A stretch of 64,000 nucleotides of DNA from positions 62,001-126,000 of the forward strand of contig JAGBEY010000015.1 in the NCBI GenBank assembly GCA_017936745.1, written 5' to 3'. Below the pieces are notes generated by a model. It had not been told where the DNA came from and did no database searches. It saw nothing but the letters and a program-made list of their open reading frames with translations. The position numbers and the translations under genes are program-made. The stretch is from Clostridia bacterium (lineage in GTDB: Bacteria > Bacillota > Clostridia > UMGS1840). Numbering within the stretch: the stretch's first letter is position 1; each line of letters begins with the position of its first letter. This document shows positions 1 to 8,258 of this stretch, one piece after another.

Positions 1-289
1 TCAGCCCGGTTTTAATTCCGGGGCCTACAACCAGAGGTTCTTTTCCGATAATTTTAGAAACCGCCTTTGCAATAATGCCGGTAACCGGCGGCACAACACT
101 GGAAATAATTCCACCCTCAAAGGACTCTCCGTCCACTTGATACAAGCTGAAAATTTCCCTAAAATAAATAGCATACTGATCCTCGGTACGGCTCCCTTCG
201 GTTGCCATCCTGGAAACAAAGCACACCTTGTTTTCGTGGATTGCTCCAATCACAATATTGGAGTTCCCCACATCAATTGCCAAAATCAT
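1..289 (-). CDS. coaX: Type III pantothenate kinase, 5' part only (cut by window edge)
   Basis: The first 96 codons are visible; the rest lies left of position 1. The product phosphorylates pantothenate, the first step of coenzyme A synthesis. The N-terminus MILAIDVGNSNIVIG is the phosphate-binding signature of the ASKHA-fold type III kinases, and the later stretches GSRTEDQYA and ISSVVPPVT also match the family. Start ATG at 289 follows a GAAAGGA ribosome site. It lies 116 bp downstream of the carboxypeptidase gene on the same strand. The gap holds a short perfect hairpin (313-327, TCCGGC-TTC-GCCGGA) without a T-run on this strand, so readthrough is plausible. Confidence 0.9.
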   Translation of the reverse strand, partial: MILAIDVGNSNIVIGAIHENKVCFVSRMATEGSRTEDQYAIYFREIFSLYQVDGESFEGGIISSVVPPVTGIIAKAVSKIIGKEPLVVGPGIKTGL

Positions 290-405
290 AGCTTTTTTCC
301 TTTCACTACTGCTCCGGCTTCGCCGGATGCAATGTATTTTAATTTTTTTAAACAAATTATGCACTCTGAAATAGTGTTTCGTTTTTCAGAGATTTTATGA
401 TTTTT

Positions 406-1668
406 TTACAAATCTTTTTTAATGCGGAGGGTACGGCGCACTCTGTCCTTTCTTCGCTTCTTCTTTTTTCGTTCCGCATCAATGATATAATACGCCACAA
501 CGGCTGCCAGGAATAAAACAACTAAAAATATGATGAGCAGAATTGTTTTTATCACATTATAAAAGGTGATTTTTTTTGTAGCTACTCCCTTCAGCGGAAT
601 CTGAAACAGCTCCCCGCCATCCTTAAACACGGTAACATTTGCCAAATATTCCTCTGCTTTTTTGTAGCTCTTTCGGATATCGTAGGAATACGTAAGCTGA
701 TCGGTTCCTGTTCCGTTTGGAAGCATCACCTCGATATCCTCCTGCAGAGAGAAATCAATCTGACCGATTGTACCAAACCATCCGGAAAGCTTAGCCACAG
801 GCGGCTGAATTACAGTATTATCTATTTTGGTTTTATAAAAATTGTCATAACAAAAATCAAGCAGCTTAATGGCATCAGAATATTTTTGATTCAACCCTGT
901 GCAGTTCATCACCACGCAAATCAAATCCAGACTACCTCGTTTTGCCTCCACAACCATTGTATTATTTGCCTGAGAGGTATATCCGTTTTTCCCGAATTTT
1001 GCATATTCGTAGCCATATTCTCCGCTTTTGAGCATATCATTCTGGTTGGCGAGAGTGCGAGGCTCCGTTTGCAGATTGGTGGGAGACATGTGGTAAAGCA
1101 CTGTTCCCGAAATCCACACAAAATCAGAATTTTTCATTGCTTCCCGGGTAATCAGCGCCATATCGTAGGCTGTGGTGAAATGGTCCTCTGCATGCAATCC
1201 ATGAGGATTGGCAAAATGAGTTTTCAGAGCACCCAGCTCCTTCGCCTTATCATTCATCAGCTTCACAAATGCTTCTTCAGAGCCCCCGATGTACTCTGCA
1301 ATGGCAACTGCACAATCGTTTGCCGATGCCAGCATCAACCCGTAAAGTGCCTCCTCCAGGGTAAGCACCTCTCCGGGAACTAAAGCAATGTGGCTGGAGC
1401 CGGAAACCGAATATACTGCATGGTCGCTCACTGTAACAACATCAGTGAGCTTTCCCTTCTCCAGCGCAACAAGCGCCGTCATTACCTTGGTAATGCTGGC
1501 AGGATACTGCTTGGTTTCCATATTTTTCTGATACAAAACCTGACCGGTCGATGCTTCCATCACCACTCCGCTGTGAGAAGCGATATCAAAGTCGGGAACG
1601 GGATTGGCTCCCGCCACCGTCATCGTAAAACTAATGAAACATAGCAATAAACAAATAATTCTCTTCAC
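406..1668 (-). CDS. dacF: D-alanyl-D-alanine carboxypeptidase (DacF/PBP5 type, S11 family)
   Basis: A 420-residue penicillin-binding protein that trims the terminal D-Ala of peptidoglycan stem peptides outside the membrane. Seen: a Sec signal peptide (residues 1-20), the SxxK nucleophile motif S58-I-T-K61, the SxN motif S115-A-N117, and a C-terminal membrane helix (about 375-395) followed by a very basic tail. Odd: the third motif, normally KTG, reads K227-N-G229 inside FGKNGYTS. Start codon is GTG at 1668 with GGAG 8 bp upstream. A promoter lies just upstream, divergent from murA. Family assignment is firm; whether the KNG form is fully active is unknown. Confidence 0.92.
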   Translation of the reverse strand: MKRIICLLLCFISFTMTVAGANPVPDFDIASHSGVVMEASTGQVLYQKNMETKQYPASITKVMTALVALEKGKLTDVVTVSDHAVYSVSGSSHIALVPGEVLTLEEALYGLMLASANDCAVAIAEYIGGSEEAFVKLMNDKAKELGALKTHFANPHGLHAEDHFTTAYDMALITREAMKNSDFVWISGTVLYHMSPTNLQTEPRTLANQNDMLKSGEYGYEYAKFGKNGYTSQANNTMVVEAKRGSLDLICVVMNCTGLNQKYSDAIKLLDFCYDNFYKTKIDNTVIQPPVAKLSGWFGTIGQIDFSLQEDIEVMLPNGTGTDQLTYSYDIRKSYKKAEEYLANVTVFKDGGELFQIPLKGVATKKITFYNVIKTILLIIFLVVLFLAAVVAYYIIDAERKKKKRRKDRVRRTLRIKKDL

Positions 1669-1720
1669 AATTTTTCTCCATCTATCTCAATTTATCAAAG
1701 TTGCAATACACCTATACAGT

Positions 1721-1749
1721 ATGATAACACATTTTTCCTTATTTTGCAA
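1721..1749 (-). promoter_or_regulatory. Predicted sigma-A promoter for dacF
   Basis: Reading the minus strand, TTGCAA (1744-1749) and TATCAT (1721-1726) are separated by 17 bp, about 50 bp upstream of the dacF GTG start. Consensus match only. Confidence 0.55.
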
Positions 1750-1841
1750 GAAAGAAATGTCATTTTTTTGATTTTTCTTATCAAGAGAAAAATTTGTAAA
1801 AAAATTGTAAAAAAAGACTTTATTTTTCAGACAGCTTATGC

Positions 1842-1847
1842 TATAAT
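1842..1847 (+). promoter_or_regulatory. murA: Predicted extended -10 promoter for murA
   Basis: TGCTATAAT, an extended -10 element, lies about 75 bp upstream of murA. No good -35 hexamer is visible at the right distance; TTTATT is the nearest. The 1669-1922 gap therefore holds back-to-back promoters for dacF and murA. Confidence 0.5.
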
Positions 1848-1922
1848 AAAATTAGATTTTTCTTACCGGTTAAAAACCAGTTGTAATTCGATATAAAATT
1901 CAAAAAAAGGAAGGGCATTTTT

Positions 1923-3311
1923 ATGAAAAAATATATTATCAACGGCGGAAAACCGTTGAAAGGCGAAGTTACCATCAGCGGTGCAAAAAATGCAGTCGTC
2001 GGTATGATTCCCGCAACCATTCTGGCAGACAGCCCCTGCACTCTGGAAAATGTCCCCGACATTGCCGATGTGAAGCTGATGATTGACATTCTGCACAAGC
2101 TGGGTGCCGAAGCATATTACAAAGCCCCCGGCGTGTTATACATAGACCCCACCCATATCAACAAAACCTGTGTTCCCAAGAAGCTGGCAGAAAAAATGAG
2201 AGCCTCTTATTATTTTGTGGGAGCTTTATTAAGCAAACACAAGGCAGCAAGAGCAGCACTCCCGGGTGGCTGCAGCATCAGCGAAGCCGGTCGCGGTGTT
2301 GATATGCACGTTACTGCATTTAAGGCGTTAGGTGCAGAAGTAAAAATCAAGGAAAATGAATCTGCCTGTCAACAGGAACAAACCGATGTGCAAAGTCAGG
2401 AGCAAAATTCTTCTGATAAAAAAATCGACAAAAGTGAAGGCACCATCATTGCAAAGGCAACAGAACTCAGAGGCGCTCCCATCGCCTTTGAAAAACCGTC
2501 GGTTGGTGCAACCATCAACACGATGCTCTGTGCCTGCAAAGCAAAGGGGTTAACCACCATTAGGAATGCTGCCAAAGAGCCTCATATTGTTGACGTGGCA
2601 AACTTTTTGAATACTATGGGAGCAAAGATCAGAGGTGCCGGAACTGATGAAATTAGAATCACCGGGGTAGACTCCTTAAAAGGTTCTACCTATACCGTAA
2701 TTCCCGATCAAATCGAAGCTGGAACTTACATGATTATGGCAGCGGCTACCAAAGGCGATGTGCTGATAAAAAATGTGATTCCCCGCCATATGGAATGTCT
2801 CACCACAAAGCTCGTGGAAATGGGTGTAGGAGTAGAGCTGATGGATTCAGGAATCGGAGAGGAAGACGGTGTTGACGATACCATTCGTGTGTATTACAAA
2901 GGGCGTCCCAAAGCCACCGACATTGTGGCAGTGCCCTATCCCGGCTTCCCCACTGACCTGCAGGCACCAACCGCAGCACTGCTTACCATTGCAGACGGAA
3001 CCAGTACGGTTACAGAAACCATTTGGTCCTCTCGCTTCGGTTATACTACAGAGCTTATGAAAATGGGTGCTGATATTTATGTCAGCAATGACAATAAAAC
3101 CGCACAAATTCGTGGTGTAGATACGTTAACCTCTCCCAATCCTCCCATGCTGAAGGCAACCGATTTGCGTGCCGGCGCAGCAATGATTATTGCCGGCCTG
3201 ATGACAGAAGGTACTACTGAAATCACCGAAATTTATCATGTAGAACGGGGCTACGAAAAGCTGATTGAAAAAATCAATGCGATGGGTGGCGACATTCGGA
3301 AAGAAGGCTAA
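1923..3311 (+). CDS. murA: UDP-N-acetylglucosamine 1-carboxyvinyltransferase
   Basis: Transfers enolpyruvate from PEP to UDP-GlcNAc, the first committed cytoplasmic step of peptidoglycan synthesis. Seen: the substrate-binding K22-N23 in SGAKNAV, the catalytic loop LPGGC with Cys117 (equivalent to Cys115 of the E. coli enzyme, so the enzyme should be fosfomycin-sensitive), and the two-lobed EPT repeat throughout. At 462 residues it is about 40 longer than usual. The excess is mainly a hydrophilic Gln/Glu/Ser/Lys-rich insert around residues 144-172, where relatives have a short turn. Start ATG follows GGAAGGG. It heads an apparent operon with walJ and rlmH. Confidence 0.95.
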   Translation: MKKYIINGGKPLKGEVTISGAKNAVVGMIPATILADSPCTLENVPDIADVKLMIDILHKLGAEAYYKAPGVLYIDPTHINKTCVPKKLAEKMRASYYFVGALLSKHKAARAALPGGCSISEAGRGVDMHVTAFKALGAEVKIKENESACQQEQTDVQSQEQNSSDKKIDKSEGTIIAKATELRGAPIAFEKPSVGATINTMLCACKAKGLTTIRNAAKEPHIVDVANFLNTMGAKIRGAGTDEIRITGVDSLKGSTYTVIPDQIEAGTYMIMAAATKGDVLIKNVIPRHMECLTTKLVEMGVGVELMDSGIGEEDGVDDTIRVYYKGRPKATDIVAVPYPGFPTDLQAPTAALLTIADGTSTVTETIWSSRFGYTTELMKMGADIYVSNDNKTAQIRGVDTLTSPNPPMLKATDLRAGAAMIIAGLMTEGTTEITEIYHVERGYEKLIEKINAMGGDIRKEG

Positions 3312-3320
3312 CGAGGCATA

Positions 3321-4115
3321 ATGGAACAGTTAAAATTTTGCCCCTTGTTTTCCGGAAGCAACGGAAACTCCATCTTTATCTCTTATAAAAAAACAAAAAT
3401 CCTGATTGACTGCGGATGCAGCTTTAAACGGATTAAAGAAAGTCTCAACTCCATTGGAGAAGATATCACAAAATTGGATGCTGTCTTTCTGACTCACAGC
3501 CACACCGACCATACCTCTGCCCTCCCCATGCTTTTAAAGAATCTCAACATCAAGGTGTGCGGAACAAAGGGAACGCTGATTGAGGTCTACCCGAAAATCT
3601 GTGATTATTCCGATAAAATTTTCCAAATAGACCGACATCAGAATGTGGGAGTGCTGGACCTCCGGCTGGAATCCTTTCCCGTTCCTCACGATGCCTGTCA
3701 CACGGTTGGCTATAACATTTATGCCGGCAATAAAACAGTCAGTCTCCTGACCGATGTCGGGCATCTTGCAGAGAATTTGTATACCGATGTCAAAGGAAAA
3801 GAGCTGGTATTTTTAGAGTCCAATCACGACCTAAACACCTTGGAAAATTGCTCCTACCCATTCCATTTGAAGCAAAGAATCCGTGGGGATGAGGGGCATC
3901 TGTCCAATGACAATGCAGGAAAATTTGCCGCTCATCTGGTAACCGGCGGCACAAAAAAAATCATTTTAGGTCACTTAAGCGGTGAGGCAAACACGTCTCA
4001 AATGGCTTATGAAACCGTAAAATCTGTTTTGGCGGAAAACAGCATTAAGATCAATAAAGATATGGCTCTTTCGGTTTCGGAACGAGGCTTATTGGGAGAG
4101 ATGGTGCTCTTATGA
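3321..4115 (+). CDS. walJ: MBL-fold metallohydrolase, WalJ/YycJ family
   Basis: A 264-residue metallo-beta-lactamase-fold hydrolase. Seen: the metal-binding HSHTDH motif (about residues 58-63) after the SGSNGNS N-terminal signature, and later histidine motifs including PHDACHTVGY and LGHLSG. Relatives (YycJ/WalJ/VicX) are nuclease-like proteins usually encoded beside the WalRK two-component genes. Here the gene sits 9 bp after murA and overlaps rlmH by four bases (ATGA), while walR and walK are at about 30-32 kb. In Bacillus the order is walJ near rlmH, so part of that synteny is kept. Substrate not deducible. Confidence 0.85.
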   Translation: MEQLKFCPLFSGSNGNSIFISYKKTKILIDCGCSFKRIKESLNSIGEDITKLDAVFLTHSHTDHTSALPMLLKNLNIKVCGTKGTLIEVYPKICDYSDKIFQIDRHQNVGVLDLRLESFPVPHDACHTVGYNIYAGNKTVSLLTDVGHLAENLYTDVKGKELVFLESNHDLNTLENCSYPFHLKQRIRGDEGHLSNDNAGKFAAHLVTGGTKKIILGHLSGEANTSQMAYETVKSVLAENSIKINKDMALSVSERGLLGEMVLL

Positions 4116-4588
4116 TAAAAACAAAGCTCATTTCGGTTGGAAAGCTAAAAGAAAAATCCACCCGGGATCTCATTTCGGAATATGAAAAGCGTTTACAAAA
4201 ATATACTGATTTTTCTCATATCGAAGTAGCAGATTTATCTGTCAGCGACAATCCAAACCCAAAGGAAATTGAGGCAGTGCTCCAAAAAGAGGGTGCACAG
4301 ATTTTAAAGCAGCTCCCTAAAAATATGGTAACTGTGGCGATGGCGATTGATGCAAAGCAGTATTCCTCCGAGGAATTTGCTGCCTTAATTGACCAAAAGG
4401 CACTGCAGGGGGGTCTGTGTTTTGTAATCGGAAGCTCTCACGGGTTACATCCCGACGTCATCAAAGCATGTCAGATGAAAATTTCTCTTTCTAAAATGAC
4501 ACTGCCCCACAACCTGGCACGGCTGATGTTAACTGAACAGATTTACCGTGGCTTTAAAATTTTAAACAACGAAAATTATCATAAATAA
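4112..4588 (+). CDS. rlmH: 23S rRNA (pseudouridine1915-N3)-methyltransferase RlmH
   Basis: A SPOUT-class methyltransferase that methylates pseudouridine 1915 in helix 69 of 23S rRNA on assembled ribosomes, using S-adenosylmethionine. At 158 residues it has the normal length. Seen: the N-terminal strand KLISVGKLKE, the trefoil-knot region with FVIGSSHGL (about 108-116), and the C-terminal LPHNLARLMLTEQIYRGFKI signature. It overlaps walJ by ATGA and ends in front of a strong terminator. Confidence 0.95.
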   Translation: MIKTKLISVGKLKEKSTRDLISEYEKRLQKYTDFSHIEVADLSVSDNPNPKEIEAVLQKEGAQILKQLPKNMVTVAMAIDAKQYSSEEFAALIDQKALQGGLCFVIGSSHGLHPDVIKACQMKISLSKMTLPHNLARLMLTEQIYRGFKILNNENYHK

Positions 4589-4589
4589 A

Positions 4590-4616
4590 AGGTACTCATT
4601 TTGAGTACCTTTTTTC
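4590..4616 (+). terminator. Rho-independent terminator of the murA-walJ-rlmH operon
   Basis: A perfect 9-bp stem (AGGTACTCA 4590-4598 with TGAGTACCT 4602-4610), a three-base loop and a T-run begin two bases after the rlmH stop codon. Confidence 0.9.
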
Positions 4617-4623
4617 TTGCAAT

Positions 4624-4657
4624 AAAAAAGCCGTGTGACAACCACACGGCTTTTTTT
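4624..4657 (-). terminator. Terminator of rpmB (works in both directions)
   Basis: A 9-bp perfect stem (AGCCGTGTG 4629-4637 with CACACGGCT 4643-4651) is flanked by A-run and T-run, so it can terminate both strands. It sits downstream of rpmB on the minus strand and backs up the rlmH terminator. Confidence 0.85.
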
Positions 4658-4685
4658 CATTCACTAAAACGATACGGATTCCCGA

Positions 4686-4874
4686 TTACGCTTCCTGAGA
4701 ATTTTTCATGGATTTCAAACATTTAGAGCAGATATTTACTCTTTTAGAAACCCCGTTTACAAACAATTTTACTTTTTTAATGTTGGGCTTCCAGGTTCTG
4801 TTGGATCTTCTGTGAGAGTGAGAAACCTGAATACCGAAAGTAGTAGCTTTGTTACAAATTTCGCATTTTGCCAT
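4686..4874 (-). CDS. rpmB: 50S ribosomal protein L28
   Basis: A 62-residue L28 with the conserved start MAKCEICNK, a basic middle (SHSHRRSNRTWKPN) and the LFVNG strand. Two CxxC pairs (C4/C7 and C51/C54) mark the zinc-binding form. GGAGGTG lies upstream. The tRNA-Leu gene is about 70 bp upstream on the same strand; the gap has only a short A/T palindrome, so cotranscription with the tRNA is possible. Confidence 0.96.
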   Translation of the reverse strand: MAKCEICNKATTFGIQVSHSHRRSNRTWKPNIKKVKLFVNGVSKRVNICSKCLKSMKNSQEA

Positions 4875-4943
4875 TGTTCATTGCACCTCCAAACATTAGA
4901 TATAACATTTATATCAGCCATTTTTTACTGAATTTAATAATGG

Positions 4944-5025
4944 TGGTGCCGGTGAAGGGACTTGAACCCCCACGGTTTCCCTCACGATTTTGAGTCGCGC
5001 GCGTCTGCCATTCCGCCACACCGGC
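4944..5025 (-). tRNA. tRNA-Leu (anticodon CAA)
   Basis: Minus-strand cloverleaf: acceptor GCCGGTG pairs with CACCGGC, the D-arm contains TGGCGGAATGGCAGACGC, the anticodon stem CGCGA/TCGTG encloses loop CTCAAAA (CAA at 34-36), there is a class II variable arm, and the T-loop is GTTCAAGTC. CCA is encoded. It reads UUG leucine codons. Confidence 0.93.
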
Positions 5026-5054
5026 ATATAAATACACAAATGCTGACTTGTAAT

Positions 5055-5083
5055 AATATACCACAAACCATACCATTTGTCAA
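5055..5083 (-). promoter_or_regulatory. Predicted sigma-A promoter for tRNA-Leu(CAA)
   Basis: On the minus strand TTGACA (5078-5083), a 17-bp spacer and TATATT (5055-5060) lie about 30 bp upstream of the tRNA 5' end. Confidence 0.8.
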
Positions 5084-5155
5084 TAGATTTCAAAAAAATT
5101 TTCTATTTTTCTTTTATAAACCAAGCAAATCAAACCTTTTCTTGCTCAAGAAAAC

Positions 5156-5202
5156 AAAAAGAGCTGAGAATATAAAATTTTAATGTTATCTCAACTCTTT
5201 TT
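5156..5202 (-). terminator. Probable terminator-like hairpin between the cyclophilin gene and the tRNA
   Basis: Arms AAAAAGAGCTGAGA (5156-5169) and TCTCAACTCTTTTT (5189-5202) pair with one C-A mismatch, giving T-runs on both strands. It lies downstream of the cyclophilin gene on the minus strand. The rest of 5084-5294 shows nothing else I can support. Confidence 0.6.
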
Positions 5203-5294
5203 ATGTCTTTCATCGGGAATGCACCTATGCAATTCCTATATCTTGCCTGTTATCTTAATCGCAGTGTATTCTGTGCTTTTTATCAGGTTGCATA

Positions 5295-5972
5295 TTAAGA
5301 ATTTGCGATTTGGTCTACTACGTCCATCCCTTCAATCACTCTGCCGAATGCAGCATAATCGCCATCCAGATGAGGAGCATCTGCGTGCATAATAAAGAAC
5401 TGAGAGCCGGCAGAATCGGGATGCATTGCTCTCGCCATAGATAACACGCCTCTTTCGTGTTTTAAGTTGTTTTCAAACCCGTTGGAGGTAAATTCTCCTT
5501 TAATCTGATAGCCGGGGCCTCCGGTACCGGTTCCGTTGGGGCATCCGCCCTGAATTACAAAGCCGGGGATGTTTCTGTGGAAGGTCAAGCCGTTGTAAAA
5601 TCCTTTTTCAATCAAGGATACAAAGTTTTCTACGGTGATGGGTGCAACATCGGGATAAAGTTCAGCTTTAATCACACCACCGGACATCATTTCAATGGTC
5701 ACAACGGGTTTATTGGCGTCGGTTTTGTCAACAGTAACAGTTTTCATGGTAACAATAGATTTCATATCGGTTTCTCCTTTTGTTTCATTATTTTCAGGTT
5801 CTTTTGTGGGTATCTCTGTGGGTATCGGAGTTGCCTCCGGAGTAGCCTCTGGAGTAGCATACGGCACTTTTTTTGTGCCTTCATCGGATGTGGTAAAGGT
5901 AGTATTATTCGCTCCACAGCCGCTCAGAAGCAGAATTGATATTAACAATAACAAACTGAATTTTTTCATCAT
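5295..5972 (-). CDS. Cyclophilin-type peptidyl-prolyl isomerase lipoprotein
   Basis: A 225-residue exported foldase. Seen: a lipoprotein signal peptide with lipobox LLSGC (lipidated Cys19), a Pro/Glu/Thr-rich linker (about 35-70), then a compact cyclophilin domain with [45 protein letters not shown] and [17 protein letters not shown]. These carry the catalytic Arg (FHR) and the substrate-pocket residues. It probably helps fold secreted proteins on the outer face of the membrane. Start at the first of two adjacent ATG codons, with AGGAG seven bases upstream. Confidence 0.93.
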   Translation of the reverse strand: MMKKFSLLLLISILLLSGCGANNTTFTTSDEGTKKVPYATPEATPEATPIPTEIPTKEPENNETKGETDMKSIVTMKTVTVDKTDANKPVVTIEMMSGGVIKAELYPDVAPITVENFVSLIEKGFYNGLTFHRNIPGFVIQGGCPNGTGTGGPGYQIKGEFTSNGFENNLKHERGVLSMARAMHPDSAGSQFFIMHADAPHLDGDYAAFGRVIEGMDVVDQIANS

Positions 5973-6037
5973 TCAGCGACTCCTTTCTTATTTTTCTCAC
6001 AGTCTATCACACCATTGTGAACGTCTTGTGATATTTT

Positions 6038-6526
6038 TTATTTTCCTGTGCTTCCAAAGCCACCGGTTCGCTCTCCCTTGGCACAATCATTATCTGCTTT
6101 TAAGAATTTTGTGAAAATTCCCTGCCCGATTTTATCCCCTTTTTTGATGGTAATGGCAAAAGGCATAAAATTATAAAATGCAAACATAATATGACCATCA
6201 TTATCCGGATTGGAATAATAATCACTGTCGATAATGCCAACAGAATTTGCTAAAATCAGTCCTTTTTTACCGGGGTTGGAGGAGCGATTATAAAGAGACA
6301 GCACCTCATCTTCTCCCATATACGCCTTAATTCCGGTTTTCACCAATGCCGGCTTAACAGGTTCTCCTGATACCACCTTTTCTAAAAGCTGACCGTAATA
6401 AGACGGAATTACAGTATCCTCAATGGCAAAAAAATCATAACCGGCACTGTTTTTAGTGGAGCGTTCAGGAAGCTGAATTTCCTGATTCAAAAAATCTTTA
6501 GCTACTTCAAACCCTCTTTGTTTCAT
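6038..6526 (-). CDS. dut: dUTP diphosphatase (trimeric dUTPase)
   Basis: Hydrolyses dUTP to dUMP and pyrophosphate, keeping uracil out of DNA and supplying dTMP synthesis. The five family motifs appear in order: STKNSAGYDFFA, NRSSNPGKKGL, NSVGIIDSDYYSN, GDKIGQGIF and the C-terminal arm RTGGFGSTGK. Length (162) suits the trimeric class, with a slightly longer segment between motifs 1 and 2. It is divergent from the spoIIA operon. Confidence 0.93.
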   Translation of the reverse strand: MKQRGFEVAKDFLNQEIQLPERSTKNSAGYDFFAIEDTVIPSYYGQLLEKVVSGEPVKPALVKTGIKAYMGEDEVLSLYNRSSNPGKKGLILANSVGIIDSDYYSNPDNDGHIMFAFYNFMPFAITIKKGDKIGQGIFTKFLKADNDCAKGERTGGFGSTGK

Positions 6527-6621
6527 ACAAAGCTCTCCTTTTTTCAGTTATCACAATTCAACTAAAATATTATACAATATTTACTCAAAAAAATCAACCG
6601 GTTTTCTGAAAAAAGGTGGAT

Positions 6622-6654
6622 TTTGTCGAGCGATTTTTCGTGTGCTGCGACAAA
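6622..6654. promoter_or_regulatory. Inverted repeat in the dut-spoIIAA intergenic region
   Basis: Arms TTTGTCG (6622-6628) and CGACAAA (6648-6654) are perfect inverted repeats 19 bases apart, about 75 bp upstream of spoIIAA. spoIIA operons are normally read by sigma-H, but I cannot place a convincing sigma-H promoter here; a TACAAT at 6683-6688 lacks a good -35. The repeat may be an operator or an RNA hairpin. Confidence 0.4.
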
Positions 6655-6729
6655 TTACAACGGACTTTGCAATCTAACTATGCTACAATAAAAGAAACAC
6701 AGTTTCAATCTTAGAAGAAAGGATGCTCT

Positions 6730-7080
6730 ATGGATATTTTATTTGAAGAAACAAATCAAGCCCTGACGATTTTTCTATCGGGAGAGCTGGATCACCATAA
6801 CGCCGTAGCTGCAAAAGACCGTATCGCAATGAAGCTATCCACCGGCTGTTATCGGGAAATTCTCTATCATCTGGGCGGACTCACGTTTATGGACAGCTCC
6901 GGAATCGGACTCATTGCCAACGGATGCAAGGTTGCATCGGTGTTCGGTGGGACCGTATTTCTTTTTACCGAAAATCCGAAACACTTAAAAATTTTTACGA
7001 TGGCAAATATGCAAGAGCTTACAACCATCATATCAGACGGAAAGGAGTTAGAAACCTTATGGAAATCACCAACGAAATGA
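6730..7080 (+). CDS. spoIIAA: Anti-sigma F factor antagonist SpoIIAA
   Basis: A 116-residue STAS-domain protein. In its dephosphorylated form it binds SpoIIAB and frees sigma F in the forespore. Seen: the STAS strand pattern and the MDSSGIGLI motif, in which Ser57 matches the serine phosphorylated by SpoIIAB. First gene of a three-gene spoIIA operon; its 3' end overlaps spoIIAB by 22 bp. Confidence 0.95.
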   Translation: MDILFEETNQALTIFLSGELDHHNAVAAKDRIAMKLSTGCYREILYHLGGLTFMDSSGIGLIANGCKVASVFGGTVFLFTENPKHLKIFTMANMQELTTIISDGKELETLWKSPTK

Positions 7081-7496
7081 GACTGATGTTTCTTTCCAAA
7101 TCGGAAAACGAAAGCTTCTCCCGTGTGGCTGCAGCTGCATTTATCTCCCCCTTAGACCCCACAGTTTCAGAGCTGGTAGAAATTAAAACCGCAGTATCCG
7201 AAGCAGTTTCTAACGCGATTATCCACGGCTACGACGGAACCATCGGGGTTGTGACACTGGAAATGCGGATTCTCGAAAAGCACACGGTGGAAATCACGGT
7301 ATCCGACTCCGGCAAAGGAATTTATGATATTGAAAAGGCAAAAGAACCGCTCTATACCACAAAACCGGATGAGGAACGTGCAGGTATGGGCTTTACTGTT
7401 ATGGAAACCTTTATGGATAGTATGACGGTGGAATCCGAGCCGGGAAAAGGCACGAGGATTCTGATGAAAAAGAGGCTGCAAACCGACCCTACATAA
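7059..7496 (+). CDS. spoIIAB: Anti-sigma F factor and kinase SpoIIAB
   Basis: A 145-residue GHKL-type serine kinase that holds sigma F inactive and phosphorylates SpoIIAA. Seen: the N-box AVSEAVSNAIIHGY, the G1 box VSDSGKGI and the G2-type loop ERAGMGFTVM. The open frame extends further upstream, but the ATG at 7059 (MEITNEM) is preceded by AAAGGAG and gives the normal family length, so I place the start there. It therefore overlaps spoIIAA by 22 bp, which suggests translational coupling. Confidence 0.95.
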   Translation: MEITNEMRLMFLSKSENESFSRVAAAAFISPLDPTVSELVEIKTAVSEAVSNAIIHGYDGTIGVVTLEMRILEKHTVEITVSDSGKGIYDIEKAKEPLYTTKPDEERAGMGFTVMETFMDSMTVESEPGKGTRILMKKRLQTDPT

Positions 7497-7532
7497 CATC
7501 CGATGTATCGGAAACAGAGTGAGGTGACCATT

Positions 7533-8252
7533 TTGTTTGACAAAAACAAAGAACTGATACAACGGGCAAAGGTCGGCGACACTACTGCAATGAATGAACT
7601 GTTTTCCCTCAATATGGGGCTGGTGAAAAAAATTGCAATGAAATTTCTAAATCGAGGCATTGAGTTAGATGATGCCATCCAGATTGGATGCATTGGCTTA
7701 CAAAAAGCCATTCATAAATTTGACTTTTCCTACGAGGTGCAATTTTCTACCTATGCTGTCCCAATGATTATGGGAGAAATCAAACGTTTTTTAAGAGACG
7801 ACGGAACAGTTAAGGTCTCCCGTACCATCAAGGAAAACGCCTACAAAATCAATCTATATACTGAGAAATATAAAAATCAGTTTTTTCGCGAACCCAAAAT
7901 CACAGAAATTGCAGATGCACTCCATATCGAAGCCGAGGATGTGGTAACTGCACTTTCCTATTCCCCGGTATGTGAATCTATCTACGCCCCTGTGGGAGAC
8001 GACGGCTCAGCAATGCTTCTGGATAAACTTGCCTCAGGCGAAAACGAAGAAGAAAAGCTAATCGAAAATATGACACTTCACGAACTGTTGGAAAAGCTTC
8101 CACAACGGGAAAAAACCGTAATCGAAATGCGCTATTTTCAGGAAAAAACACAAAATGAGGTAGCAAAAGAGCTGAACATTTCTCAGGTGCAGGTATCCCG
8201 CATTGAGAAAAAAATTATAGAATCTCTGCGAAAAAAACTACAATGTATCTGA
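7533..8252 (+). CDS. sigF: RNA polymerase sporulation sigma factor SigF
   Basis: The forespore-specific sigma factor, third gene of the spoIIA operon. Seen: region 2 (NMGLVKKIAMKFLNRGIELDDAIQ, then FSTYAVPMIMGEIKRFLRDD), a region 3 segment, and region 4 with the helix-turn-helix QNEVAKELNISQVQVSRIEKK. Start choice: an ATG ten codons upstream (7503) has no ribosome site, whereas TTG at 7533 has GAGGTG six bases upstream, giving 239 residues. I prefer TTG; the ATG form would be 249. A long terminator hairpin follows. Confidence 0.95.
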   Translation: MFDKNKELIQRAKVGDTTAMNELFSLNMGLVKKIAMKFLNRGIELDDAIQIGCIGLQKAIHKFDFSYEVQFSTYAVPMIMGEIKRFLRDDGTVKVSRTIKENAYKINLYTEKYKNQFFREPKITEIADALHIEAEDVVTALSYSPVCESIYAPVGDDGSAMLLDKLASGENEEEKLIENMTLHELLEKLPQREKTVIEMRYFQEKTQNEVAKELNISQVQVSRIEKKIIESLRKKLQCI

Positions 8253-8258
8253 TTATAA

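Noticed and set aside
6924-7058. A 45-codon upstream extension of spoIIAB
   Set aside because: It runs inside spoIIAA in another frame; the ATG at 7059 has a good ribosome site and gives normal length.
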